The notes under the pieces: generated by a model
Told to the model about the DNA's origin: nothing
The model's database searches: none
The model's input: only the letters and a program-made list of their open reading frames with translations
In this document: piece after piece, positions 22,187 through 32,399 of the stretch
How the letters are laid out: each line of letters begins with the position of its first letter
Position numbering within the stretch: position 1 is the first letter of the stretch
Made by a program: the position numbers and the translations under genes
DNA from: Chaenocephalus aceratus
Taxonomy: Eukaryota; Chordata; Actinopteri; Perciformes; Channichthyidae
Reading direction: 5' to 3'
Assembly (NCBI GenBank): GCA_023974075.1
Contig: JAMFTG010000562.1
Coordinates: 62,001-126,000 of the forward strand
Length of the DNA: 64,000 bases

Positions 22187-22204
22187 GGGAACTCTGCTGG
22201 GGAC

Positions 22205-22637
22205 GTTGGGGAGGATTTGTCCATCGGTTAAAATAACCCAACATTGAGTTGTGTGGATGGACTGCAATCATTGCCAACGCTTTGGAATGTAGCTCATTTG
22301 ACCATTGAAAGCATTCACACATCAACACACACATGAATTCACTGAGGGGATCAGCCATTAGCTAACCATGCACTGGATCCATCATTTGGGCACTGTTGGA
22401 GCCACGAACAGCGTCTAATCTCATTGACATAATTATGTTCCATATGGAACAACGTCAACCTCCACCTGTGGGGGGTGAGGCTTTAAAATGGACCAAGACA
22501 TTATTAGACAAATTATTTGATGCATTTTTCCACAATAGATGACATTATTAGGCACTTTGTTTTTAGTATTATTTTTCGTCACCTATTTTAGCCACTTCAT
22601 CATCGTTCAGAAATCTTACAGTATGTACTGACCTTAC
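22205..22637. other. Single-copy sequence, nothing recognised
   Basis: No repeat end or gene seen between the composite hAT and the candidate exon. If the exon is real, this is its downstream intron. Confidence 0.4.
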
Positions 22638-22727
22638 AGAAACAAGTGTTCCCCGTTTCATCTGCAGCTCCTCAGAGGGCGGCAGGATGAAGGCCTGCTC
22701 CTCTTCTTCCTCCTCTCCAGGTCTCTT
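22638..22727 (-). CDS. Candidate 90-bp cassette exon of an unidentified gene
   Basis: On the minus strand a pyrimidine-rich tract ending CTGTCTTGTCCACAG leads to exactly 30 open codons. These are followed by a donor TTTCT|GTAAGG. The peptide is KRPGEEEEEEQAF, then ILPPSEELQMKRGTLVS: an acidic start and a PPSEEL segment. Both splice phases are 0 and the length is divisible by three, as in many regulated cassette exons. It lies in a block without any transposon features. I do not recognise the gene; if real, the host gene runs on the minus strand and flanking DNA here is intron. It could still be a chance match of splice signals. Confidence 0.45.
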
Positions 22728-22768
22728 CTGTGGACAAGACAGTGAGAAAGGCTTCAAGGTGGACCAAA

Positions 22769-22786
22769 CACACACACACACACACA

Positions 22787-22830
<44 letters not shown>

Positions 22831-22838
22831 CACACACC
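22769..22838. repeat. CA/CACG microsatellite
   Basis: CA repeat turning into about ten tandem CACG units. Confidence 0.97.
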
Positions 22839-23090
22839 CATGATGCTCACTCCCATGGGCCTGCACTGCTTTCATTGGGCCAGTGGTGGATGCTGGAGGA
22901 ATCAGTAAGCCGACGCCTAATGTGCATCTCTCTGCACCGCAGATACTCAGTGAGGACATGAAAGGACTTTTTAAAAACACACAAGACATATTTTCCTTTG
23001 TTCTTCAAACTGTTTAAATACCTTGTCTATGCTGTTTTATCCATTCAGTCATTGAATTCATGTTACATATGACTGAGCCTACACGTACGT

Positions 23091-23103
23091 GTGTGTGTGT
23101 GTG

Positions 23104-23132
<29 letters not shown>
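23091..23132. repeat. GT microsatellite
   Basis: GT repeat of about 42 bp with one GGT interruption. Confidence 0.95.
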
Positions 23133-23135
<3 letters not shown>

Positions 23136-23585
23136 AATATATAATAAAATATGATTTCATTACAACCCCATTTCCGCGTCTCTGCAAATCACCAGGCATT
23201 GTATAGACATTGCTATCAACAAAGGGTAATCACGTTTTAAGAAGTGAAATATTACCACGTATTAAACAGTAATCTCATCAAGTGGCGATGTGTCAGAGAT
23301 TACAAAGAAGAATGTAGGGTCTCCGATGACTGTAATTAAGGCCGACCCATCCACTTACAAACAAAGGCTCTAAACCCATTATTATGTGGAGAATTAGAGG
23401 GAACTCTCTTTTCAGAATTGACTTGTGAATTGAAGTATGATTACCCTTTTTTCCTCTTCAATTGGTCTTTTTAAATCACAGCAGAGGGCTAATCTTTGCC
23501 AAGCAAATACAGGCAGAATCGCAATGGTGCCCTGAAGACATGTGTGTAGTAAAATAACAAGGCAGCAGCATCGTGAGGAGTGTCC
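23133..23585. other. Single-copy sequence with conserved-element look
   Basis: No coding frame. Blocks such as TGACTGTAATTAAGGCC and CTTTTTAAATCACAGCAG suggest constrained non-coding DNA. Impression only. Confidence 0.35.
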
Positions 23586-23764
23586 GTGTGTGTGTGTGTG
23601 TGTGTGTGCGTGTGTGTGTGTGCGTGTGTGTGCGTGCGTGTGTGTGCGTGCGTGTGTGTGTGTGTGCATGTGTGTGTGTGTGTGTGTGTGCGTGCGTGTG
23701 TGTGTGTGCGTGTGTGCATGTGTGTGTGTGTGTGCATGTGTGTGTGTGTGTGTGTGTGTGTGTG
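23586..23764. repeat. Long GT/GC microsatellite
   Basis: About 180 bp of GT with regular GC and GCAT interruptions. It creates Cys-Val and His-Thr frames on both strands that are not genes. Confidence 0.97.
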
Positions 23765-24094
23765 ACGGGAACCAAAAATTATGTGATTTATTTTCTTTGC
23801 AACACCAAAATGAAGCGTGGAATCTGATGGAGTTTCTTTAATCACAAAGGGAAGGATTTGGCGTCTGCTTCCTTCTGCTAATTTATTCATTCAAAAGTCT
23901 TAATATCCGTGCAGTGGGTGAAGGATTACACAACACATGCTAAGCATTTTCCCCGCCACTCAAGATTTTTTTCCTTTTTTGGCTTTATTAAAAAAGGTTA
24001 GAGATTAGATTTATTTTTCTTTATTTCTTATGAAAGCGTTGGAAGTGTCAATGTTATGGTCAAAATGCAGAAAAAAGACTGAGCTTAATGAGTT

Positions 24095-24097
<3 letters not shown>
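23765..24097. other. Single-copy sequence, nothing recognised
   Basis: No frame or repeat recognised. Confidence 0.4.
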
Positions 24098-24139
<42 letters not shown>

Positions 24140-24140
24140 G
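24098..24140. repeat. GT microsatellite
   Basis: About 20 perfect GT units. Confidence 0.97.
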
Positions 24141-24144
24141 TGTT

Positions 24145-24620
24145 TAGTTTATTTATTTATAGTGTCGTGGACGGTCCCCATCGATGAACTGTCACAAAAA
24201 CAGTAAATGGTGCAGCTTTAGCCGACACGGCCAGATGGTAATAGACACCCTTAAAATTACAATATATCAACAGCATTAGTTATAAGAAAATATATAAAAT
24301 AAAATAAAAAGGAGGAAAGACAAGTAGATACCAGTGTGAGGATAAAAGAGAACAATAAACAACACACGTTACTACATACAGTACATGTCACATATAGCAC
24401 ATCACAATCACATCACAGGAACGAGGGGCAACATCCATGATCACAACATGTAACAACATGTAACACAACATGTAACACTCACGCCATACTCAACACAGAC
24501 TAGTGTGTGCAGGTGTAGTTCTCAGTGAACCATGTTTTTAAGTGAGCTGTGAAGGTGGGATGTGTGTGTGTGTCTTTGATTTGAGTGGGTAGAGAGTTCC
24601 AGTTTTGTATTTGTATTGTA
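24145..24620 (-). mobile_element. LINE 3' fragment, decayed
   Basis: On the minus strand the segment near 24530-24620 gives a LINE C-terminus spread over frames: a 'GTLYPLKSKT' frame and, in another frame, LKTWFTENYTCT-like residues. The rest is an AT-rich 3' region ending at a TTTATTTATTTATAG edge near 24150. The architecture matches the fragment at 15251-15655, though the sequences are only distantly alike. Confidence 0.55.
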
Positions 24621-24621
24621 G

Positions 24622-24700
24622 TGTGTGTGTGTGCGTGCGTGGTGCGTGCGTGCACGTGCGTGTGTGTGCGTGTGTGCGTGCGTGTGTGTGTGTGTGTGCG
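24622..24700. repeat. GT/GC microsatellite
   Basis: GT repeat with GCGT interruptions inside the coding edge of the decayed LINE fragment. Confidence 0.93.
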
Positions 24701-25474
24701 TAGACAGCTTGCAGGCCTTTCACTGGAAACACTGACGATACTGTTACCAGTTCAAACACTTCAAATCACAACACACGTGGCTACTTCTTCTATTCTCTAA
24801 GATATAGTCAAAATGTCAGTATGCACATTATGCATACTTAACAAATGCTACTGCCATTTCAAATGTTTAAGCAAGAAATGAAAGAATGGTGTTTCATATG
24901 TTGCATTCATAACTTTCAGAGAAACTCCAGTTCCTTCTTACACAAACTACACTGGTGTTTCTGAACTAAATGGTTTCATGCTATGTGTTGACCGCAGATA
25001 GTTAGTGTCTGCTGGTCTTCTGATAAACACACCGTATGCCCTGCTTTCAATCAGTAACACCAAGTTTCATTAGTCCCTCATGTGTTCTTGGAGTGAAAGG
25101 GAACAGTACGTTTTATCAATCAATCTTTGTATCACATGAAACCATGCAAGGAACCTCTCCAGTGAAACGTGACATCAAGCTGTTACATTAGGATACAACT
25201 CAAAGGGAATGGCTCTGTCCGGGTTTCCAACATTCGGTCCAGTTTGATGAAACAAGAACATCATGTTGTACTGACACATTGGAACACTGATGAGCCTGTG
25301 ATCTAACAGGAAGTCTGGCAGAGAAGAACCGTGCAAGAGACACAGGTAAAGATGGTCCTGCGTGTCCATGTCTTGCTGTGGAAACCTTTTGCTCAGTCTC
25401 AGTCTCGACTGTGATGTTTACATTTTTAAACCTCAACCTCAGAATAGTTGAGAGAAAGGCCACAATGTGATGAG
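24701..25474. other. Single-copy sequence, nothing recognised
   Basis: No gene or repeat end recognised. Minus-strand frames at 25175-25508 have no motif and end in the microsatellite. Confidence 0.4.
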
Positions 25475-25559
25475 ACACACACGCACACACATGCGCACGC
25501 ACGCACATACATGCTCACACACGCACGCGCACACACACACACCACCACACACACACGCA

Positions 25560-25654
<95 letters not shown>
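25475..25654. repeat. Long CA microsatellite
   Basis: Imperfect CA/CG start followed by about 45 near-perfect CA units. Confidence 0.97.
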
Positions 25655-25658
<4 letters not shown>

Positions 25659-25774
25659 CTACCATCACCCAGCAGTGAGAGAATGATTCATTCCAGTGAG
25701 CTTTTATCTGACCTGAGCCAAGTGTTCTACACGCTGCGGTCAGGCTGCCGACCACTTTCTCACTTTGAGATTCC

Positions 25775-25777
<3 letters not shown>

Positions 25778-25818
<41 letters not shown>
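25778..25818. repeat. GT microsatellite
   Basis: About 20 perfect GT units, the eighth dinucleotide-type tract in roughly 3 kb. Confidence 0.97.
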
Positions 25819-25819
<1 letters not shown>

Positions 25820-26275
25820 CCTCCGCCTTGTTCACCGGCCCTCCTTACAACCTGTCTCAGAGATAAGGGCCATTGCTTTTTCATTTCAGTAAACTCTCCC
25901 TCTCTGTTCTTGCACTGGGGGGGGCGAGGCTTTCCACTTCAACCTGTCAATACGATGGATAAGGAGTCCAACTGAAAGTTCATTAATCCCTTGGTAACCT
26001 ATGCCTGGGACAGGCTTATGCCCCCCCCCCCTCCTCTCTTGATGTTGGGTTCCCAGGGTGAGCAGCACACTTTATTCTCTCTCTGTCTGATCCGTGGAGC
26101 ATTATTTCAGATCGGAGTTGCACTTGCATCAGCTGAGTAGCATTAGGCTATTTATTTATCAACTATTTGGCTATCAGCTGACTAGAATCGTCCCATATTC
26201 ATAACCTGGCATAGTTTTACTCGTATAATGTGTAAGCTTTGTGGGAGTGTAGAACTTTTACCTCAGGGGTCATGT
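25819..26275. other. Single-copy sequence, nothing recognised
   Basis: No frame, splice-bounded exon or repeat end recognised. Confidence 0.4.
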
Positions 26276-27178
26276 TTAACCTCTTAAGCCCCACGGACCC
26301 GAGCTCGGGTCCGAAAATGCTATATATGTAGCAACAGTGCTATATCTGAAGTGTCATTCATGAAACTATTAATATTCCATACCCATCTGACCGGAGGAAA
26401 CTTGGCTAACTGACGATACGAAAAAAAATATGTTTTTCGAAAAAGAAGTCTCACAAGAAGCCTCTAAATGAGCCCATGTCAAAAACTGGCAATTGCTATT
26501 TCTGCTCATAACTCACAAAAACGATCATTTATAATTCATACTTTCTGCACAAACAACACATTTTCTGAAAGCTGAGATTCCACAGATTCCATGGGTATAC
26601 ACCCCATCACTACAGGCACAACATTAACCGAGCTAGCAGCCAGAACATAGCAAGTAAACAATATCAGTTTTCAAATCCATGACAATAATTAGGTCTTACC
26701 TTGGCTGTTTTGTGATCAAAAGTTGTGTTCAAAGGAATAAAAACGCTGCTCAAGGTTAATCCAATGTCTCTTGTCACTTTAAAATGATTACTGATAATCA
26801 ATCCTTTCATTCACGGCAGAAGAGTAGGTCCAACGATTAACAGTCCGTGGCTTCAGCTGCGGGAGATGCAGTTTACGCATAGCTTCCCCTCCGCAGGCGT
26901 AACGTATTTACGTATTTTGAAACTGCTACTCTATTTGATTGGCTCTAACGATTCAAAAAAGGTGTCAATCACCCAAATCGACCAATGGGTTCCAGAGATA
27001 GGAGCTTGCGTAACTATAAATAAAGGCAGTATAGCTGGTTTACGCACAGCCCACTCCTTTGAAGCAGCATACTAGGCTATAGCATAGCATAGCATGTCCC
27101 TGCAGCGACAGGAGAGCAGAGAACGGCAGATCGATCAGCGAAACAGCAGGATTTGTTTTCTTTGTCTTCATTGTAACA

Positions 27179-27321
27179 ATGGCAGCCAGAAAGAAGACTT
27201 TTTTGTCCGTCGAGGAGGCATTGGACATCGTATTTCAGGACTCTCTGTCGGAAGATAGTGATCTCGTCACGCATAAAGGGGACAGTAATGACTCTGATTA
27301 TGAACCTCTGTCACCGGAAAG
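27179..27321 (+). pseudogene. piggyBac transposase exon 1
   Basis: Starts at ATG 27179 with MAARKKTFLSVEEALDIVF, then an acidic Ser/Asp-rich stretch (EDSDLV, NDSDYEPLSPE). This is the usual N-terminus of PGBD4-like piggyBac transposases: basic start, short helix, acidic low-complexity region. It ends in a strong donor, GGAAAG|GTATGT, at 27321/27322. Joined to the acceptor at 30726 the frame stays open and stays acidic (SEEGDDDMASG). That is the best evidence that the intron is real. On its own it encodes no catalytic function. Confidence 0.72.
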
Positions 27322-27565
27322 GTATGTAATCTCTCTGTTTGTATCTATTACTTATGTATTTGGTGTAAGAGTATTCATCTGTTTGTATCTATTTGTTATT
27401 TATTTGGTGTAAGAGTGTATTCATCTATAGTAATTTCACACACGTGACAATAACACGACGGCATCCATCTTGTGATATAATGTTCTTTCACACACTCAAC
27501 AACAAACTGAGAAGATGGATGACGTTTCTTGTTCTTGTTGTTGAAATAAACAAGACATATACATA

Positions 27566-27625
27566 TACGGTATTACATTACATTTCATTTAGCTGACGCT
27601 TTTATCCGAAGTGACTTACAACTAT
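27566..27625 (-). repeat. L2 LINE 3' end fragment
   Basis: ATTACATTACATTTCATTTAGCTGACGC-like sequence followed by TTTTATCCGAAGTGACTTAC matches the reversed 3' terminus of the L2 copies at 4.6 kb and 42.3 kb. Only about 60 bp remains, lying in the piggyBac intron. Confidence 0.8.
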
Positions 27626-27649
27626 ATATATATTTATATATATACATAC

Positions 27650-27684
<35 letters not shown>

Positions 27685-27699
27685 CATACATATATATAC

Positions 27700-27730
<31 letters not shown>

Positions 27731-27753
27731 CATATATATATTTATATATATAT
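27626..27753. repeat. TA/TACATA microsatellite
   Basis: Tandem TA with TACATA interruptions. Confidence 0.95.
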
Positions 27754-28883
27754 TAGTGCTGTCAAAATTATCGCGTTAACGGCGGTAATTAATTTTTTGA
27801 ATTAATTGCGTTAAAATATTTAACGCATTTAACGCATGTGCAGAATGGCCCGCCCCATACGTGCCACCAGTGGCAGCGCCAGGGTATGGCTGGGGTAGGC
27901 TACACCCATACCAAGAAATGGCTTAGCCCCACCATGAAAAATGATGTTAAAGTAAGCAAAATAAAGTCTGCCAACTCGCGCGGAGTACAGACAGCAGTAA
28001 GATTGATTTCAGTAGCCACGGTTTTGAAAACTTTTGTCACGTAGTGATCGTCTTCTCAATAGAACATCTTTGATAACGGCGTGGTGTTGTTGCAGGAAGT
28101 CCCGACGGAGAATACTCTTGCTGTAGTACAGGGCAGAGCCATATAATAGTAATAATATAGAGCCATATAATAGTAATAATATGGCTCTGGTACAGGGGTG
28201 CACATAACTGGTACGCAGGTTATGTGGTAATCTGAAATGCGTACCGTCACTTGTGTCACAAAGCGCATTTGCGTCCCGACGTACTTGTGAAGCTTTTCCA
28301 GAAGGCGGTTAGATCACCGGACGACAGAGTCGGTCTCCGTGTGCACAGACAGGCTGCTGTTAACGTCGGTCTGTACAACGGAACTGTGCCAAAACTACGC
28401 CAACCGGCTGCGGAGGGAGACTCCCCCCCCCCCCCCCTCACTGGAGAACTGCGCTAAAACAGCTGATCACAACGTTCACACTCTGTGGTCACGAAGTACT
28501 CCACTAGGCGCGCGCCCCCCCCCCCCCCCCTCTGTTGACTTTCCTGAAGTACTCCACTAGCCCCCCCCCCCCTCTGTTGACTTTCCTGAAGTACTCCCCC
28601 GTTGATAGAAATCATGAATTAAGACCCCACGGTTTGATGATTGATAGGTGTGTGGGTTGTCTTTCATTTTGACATGCAGAAAAATGTTATAATAAACATA
28701 CATACTGTATGTTAAATGGATATATCCGCTTATATCTGCTTTCATTTATCTTTCCATTCCCACAACAATATACATAAATAAATGGCATATTTTGGACATA
28801 GTTCGAATGGTGATTAATCGTGATTAATTAATTTTTAAGCTGTGATTAATCTGATTAAAAATTGTAATCGTTTGACAGCCCTA
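27754..28883. mobile_element. hAT-like non-autonomous element in the piggyBac intron
   Basis: Left end TAGTGCTGTCAAA and right end TTTGACAGCCCTA (reverse complement TAGGGCTGTCAAA) with subterminal TTAATTA/GATTAAT motifs, a pattern widespread in vertebrate hAT elements. Flanks are ATATATAT on both sides, consistent with an 8-bp duplication but not diagnostic in a TA repeat. The inside has no transposase. It contains a doubled AGAGCCATATAATAG motif (about 28135-28185) and several C-runs with a duplicated TCTGTTGACTTTCCTGAAG block at about 28530-28595. Confidence 0.7.
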
Positions 28884-28893
28884 ATATATATAT

Positions 28894-28938
<45 letters not shown>

Positions 28939-28970
28939 CATACATATATATACATATATATATATACCAG
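28884..28970. repeat. TA/TACATA microsatellite
   Basis: Second TA-rich tract, probably the other half of the tract at 27626-27753 that was split by the hAT-like insertion. Confidence 0.93.
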
Positions 28971-29480
28971 GCATGAAAACGGGTCAGGGGTGAAAAAGGT
29001 GAGAAGGATATTATCCCTCTAGGGGGGTCCGGGGGCATGCTCCCCCGGAAGAACATTTTGAATATTCCATATTTTAAAGCATCAATCTGATGCATTTTGA
29101 GATGCATTTTTTTGCCAACCTGGGGAGAGCTGGAGAAACTTAACTTCAGCCATGAGTCAAAAATATTATGACCTCCTTACTAAGTATTATCAGGGATGCA
29201 AACTCATCAGGTATGGAAAAGGTGACAAGGACCCGAGCCCCCCGACCCCACGGAATATCGGCTTTACAATGAGGAATAACAGATGATTTTAGCAATCAAA
29301 ACAACTAAAGCAGCAGTGTTAATAATAACAGAAATGGTAAAGAGTCACATCTAATAGAAATATATAAAAGCATTTATTTTAATTGTGGAGCAGTCAGTTT
29401 ATAATTTTGGCAGCACTGTTGAGCATTTTGAAAATCTATTGTCATGCCTCTGTGCAAGGCTGAGTCTTTCTATCTTTATG
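28971..29480. other. Repeat-like sequence in the piggyBac intron, unclassified
   Basis: Includes a G/C-rich block (GGGGGGTCCGGGGGCATG, then CTCCCCCGGAAGAACATTTT) that I have the impression of having met as a dispersed fish repeat. No ends defined. Confidence 0.35.
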
Positions 29481-29484
29481 GCAT

Positions 29485-30180
29485 CTGGTGTAAAGTAACT
29501 AAATTCATAACTCAAGTACTTGGGTACAATTTTGAGATACTTGTACTTTATTTAAGTATTTCAATGTTTTGCTACTTTGTTCTTCTTCTCCTCTACAGTT
29601 CATAGGTAAATGGTGTACTTTTACTCCACTACATGTATTTAATACCTTTAGTTACTTCACAGATCTGGATGAATGATGTGAAATCTAATCAAGTGTTGAA
29701 TCAGACTTTAGTTCCACCTGGAGTAAATCCACTAGCTACCCTGCAGTCTATAAAGTACTTCAGACTAGCTGCACCTTCACCAGCTTTGAGAACACTTTCA
29801 TGATCAATCATTATAAAACATATCATATATATTATTCTGAAATGGACCAATCTGCACAACGACTACTTTTACTGTCGCTACTTTCACTATATTTTGATGA
29901 GAATACTTTTCTACTTTTACTTGAAGAACATTTTGAATGCAGTATTCCTATTCCTACACTCTGGTACTTCTACTTTTACTCAAGTACAATACCTGAGTAC
30001 TTCTACTTTTACTCAAGTACAAGATCTGAGTAGTTCTGCTTTTAATCAAGTACAAGATCTGAGTACTTCTACTTTTAATCAAGTACAATATCTGAGTACT
30101 TCTACTTTTAATCAAGTACAAGATCTGAGTACTTTTACTTTTACTCAAGTACAAGATCTATACTTATACCACCTCCGTTT
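29485..30180. repeat. AAGTACTT-rich interspersed teleost repeat
   Basis: Dense CTCAAGTACTT, TACTTTTACTCCACTACAT and AGTTACTTCACAGATC motifs typical of a very common fish repeat of uncertain class. It ends in the minisatellite at 29962-30163. Confidence 0.6.
29962..30163. repeat. 33-bp minisatellite, about six copies
   Basis: Unit GAGTACTTCTACTTTTA(C/A)T-CAAGTACAAGATCT. Because 33 is a multiple of three, both strands stay open as 11-residue peptide repeats; this is a repeat artefact, not a gene. Confidence 0.9.
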
Positions 30181-30456
30181 ATCGCCTATGAAAAAAAACT
30201 ATTAGAAAACGAAGGCTAAAGCTAACGTTAGCAGATAATGACAATGTATGCTAGCTAGCTCAACGATAATATTGCGACAGAAAAACTTTTCAGTTCACAT
30301 CACGCTCTGCGCTCCGACAGGGAGCTCTGCTCTGAACACCTGAGCGGCCCGTTCTAACAGCTGTTCACCAGCGGTCCAGTCTGTACCACAGTGACTCCGG
30401 ACCGCACAGTTAATATTAACGAACGCACCCGTAGCTAATGTGGCTGCTGAAGCTAG

Positions 30457-30510
30457 TGTGTATGTATATATACACATATATATATATACATACACACATA
30501 TAAATATATG
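30457..30510. repeat. TATACA/TATA microsatellite, self-complementary
   Basis: GTATGTATATATACACATATATATATATACATAC-like sequence can fold on itself. Confidence 0.85.
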
Positions 30511-30726
30511 ACGGACGGAATATTAATATTAAATATTGAACAGATTATATGAAACCTGTCTCACAATTTACACGGTATACATTTTGAGTGATACAATGTT
30601 ATTTCACACACTCAAAATGTATGTTCTGCTGTTGTTGTAGAGAAATTATTTCTGATTTGAGTTACATTTTTGAAAGTACAAGCCAGAGAATTAATCTATT
30701 TGTTTTTTCCACATTTGTTTTCACAG

Positions 30727-30918
30727 TGAGGAAGGCGATGATGATATGGCTTCTGGATGCCCGAGTATTATGGGGAAGATGCCATCAAGGTCAGGAGGTA
30801 CTGCAGGAGGTGCTCTGATGCTGGCAACAGAAGGGTGAAGACACCTGTGTGCTGCAGGAAGTGGCAGGTCCCTCTGTGCTTCACTTCCAAAAAGAACTGT
30901 TATGACTTACTGGAGTAA
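30727..30918 (+). pseudogene. piggyBac transposase last exon, core deleted
   Basis: A pyrimidine-rich tract ending TTTGTTTTCACAG gives the acceptor. The first ~17 codons continue the acidic N-terminal region in frame with exon 1. Around 30780-30800 the text changes to another frame that reads CRRCSDAGNRRVK, TPVCCRKWQVPLC and a final NCYDLLE stop. This is the cysteine-rich C-terminal zinc-binding domain of piggyBac transposases (C-x2-C...C-C...C...C pattern). The catalytic DDD domain (~400 residues) has been removed by an internal deletion joining N-terminal and C-terminal pieces. AATAAA-type signals follow near 31000. Confidence 0.7.
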
Positions 30919-31677
30919 TACTGTAACATTCAGGGCTTGTCTAAAGTTTATTTTTTTTACCCAAAAAATGCTTCTGGTATTGTGTGTTGCTAATTTTTTT
31001 TAAATAAATCTGCTCCAGTTGGAGTCAAATGTTCCCGAAGTTTCCTAATTTTTATTGTGCAAGTAACATGCATCTCATGCAAAGAGGGAACATCCCACAC
31101 ACACACCGCACAGACACACACACACTTAATTTTTTTTTTTTTTACAATATTTTTTTTTTTTATGGAATGAATACCTATAGTGATAATTAAATGTTATACA
31201 ATGATTTTTACAGTCTGGTACCTGAAAAAGGTTAAATGGCACTGATGGAACCAAATGTGCCCAAAGCTTAGTCCGCTTGGACCTTTTTTTGCTAAACCTC
31301 TCTAAAAAGGTCAATTCTCACTTGTTTTGCCTCAATCTTGATACAGGGTACTTATTATATGTTATACTTTGGATTCCTAAAGCTTTTAGGCTACTAACCC
31401 ATCATTCAAGGGTGGTTTTCACTATAAGTAATGGGTTTTATTTGGGCAGGAGACAAGAATTTACACTTTTTGACTATGTTCCATCTGGATTTACTCTGAC
31501 ACTGAAACATCTTTATTGATTCTGACACTTATACATCCAACTCACAGATGTGACTTTGCTTTGATAAAAGAAATTATTCATATAACCCTTTTAGAAGTTA
31601 AGTTATAGTCCTTTGTTTTGGGCATAGCATTTTCGAGCCTGAAACCTGAAAAAAAGGCTTGGGGCTTAAGAGGTTAA

Positions 31678-31884
31678 AGAGCCAATTCAAAAGCCTGCCA
31701 TATGTTGTCTGGCCTTCCTGATCAGGGGAACCAATAACAGGGTGTTCTGTGCCCAAGAACACCCCCACAGCACCCCCATCAGAAACAACACAGGTCTGTG
31801 ATTTGTGAGATAAGACCCCCCACACCTCCCACCTCTTGTGTGAAAGCAGGTGGCTCACACTCTGATGCAAGGTAGGAAGAAAAT
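31678..31884. other. Short stretch without recognised feature
   Basis: No motif recognised. The minus-strand frame across it has no family signature. Confidence 0.4.
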
Positions 31885-32067
31885 AATAATGAATTACATT
31901 ATTAGAGCGGTTTACATCATATTACACGTAGCAGTGAATAACGTACTGCCCACAGGAGGAACTTAGGGTGAAGTGTCTTGCCCAAGGACACAGAGGCGGG
32001 TTTCAACTGTTCCCCAGCGCCCCCTGACCTGAGGCTGAACGCTCAGCCCACTGAGCCACAGCCGCAG
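31885..32067 (-). mobile_element. tRNA-derived SINE
   Basis: Read on the minus strand: GGCTGTGGCTCAGTGGGCTG (box A-like), then AGTTGAAACCCGCC (box B-like), GTGTCCTTGGGCAAGACACTT and a tail with AATAATG. The body matches the SINE at 5880-6085. Not a functional tRNA. Confidence 0.75.
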
Positions 32068-32399
32068 GAGTCACGGCTCCGTTTTGAGTAAACATCCATG
32101 TTTTGGTGGATTTTTAATATCGGCATAATCAACGTGTTCTGGAGGCGCTTCAGCACCACAATATGTCTAACCCAATCTCGGATTTGAAACACAAACAAAA
32201 CATATAATATAAAAAATAAGCTCAACATTAACGTTATTAACCAATGAATTAATGAATCATTATAAATACATATTATTCCGAAAGAATTAAAGTGTTTACA
32301 GTTGGTGCTACTATGTAAAAACATAACACAAAAGACATAATAACAACTTTCCACTCAGATTGTGGGTGGAGACCTGTCTATAAAGAGGATCATAAAGCC

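Larger units (their letters stand above)
7852..22196. mobile_element. Composite hAT element swollen by nested insertions
   Basis: The left end at 7852 reads CAGAGTTCCCGTTAG and the right end at 22196 is its reverse complement (CTAACGGGAACTCTG). Both are flanked by the same 8-bp word CTGGGGAC (7844-7851 and 22197-22204), the hAT target duplication. Both subterminal regions share CCGGTCAAAG-like words. Inside are a Gypsy element (8069-11804), a long-TIR element (11957-14977) and a DIRS-1 element with inverted flanks (about 15100-22186). What is left of the hAT itself is under 1.5 kb and has no transposase frame, so the original was a short non-autonomous element. Confidence 0.85.
26280..31673 (+). 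mobile_element. piggyBac transposon, gutted and carrying nested repeats
   Basis: Ends CCTCTTAAGCCCCA and its reverse complement, each immediately inside a TTAA (26276-26279 and 31674-31677), the obligatory piggyBac target. Between them lie a first transposase exon (27179-27321), an intron filled with other repeats, and a last segment with the C-terminal cysteine-rich domain (to 30918). The DDD catalytic core is missing. Total 5.4 kb, of which about 3 kb is intron and nested elements. Confidence 0.87.
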
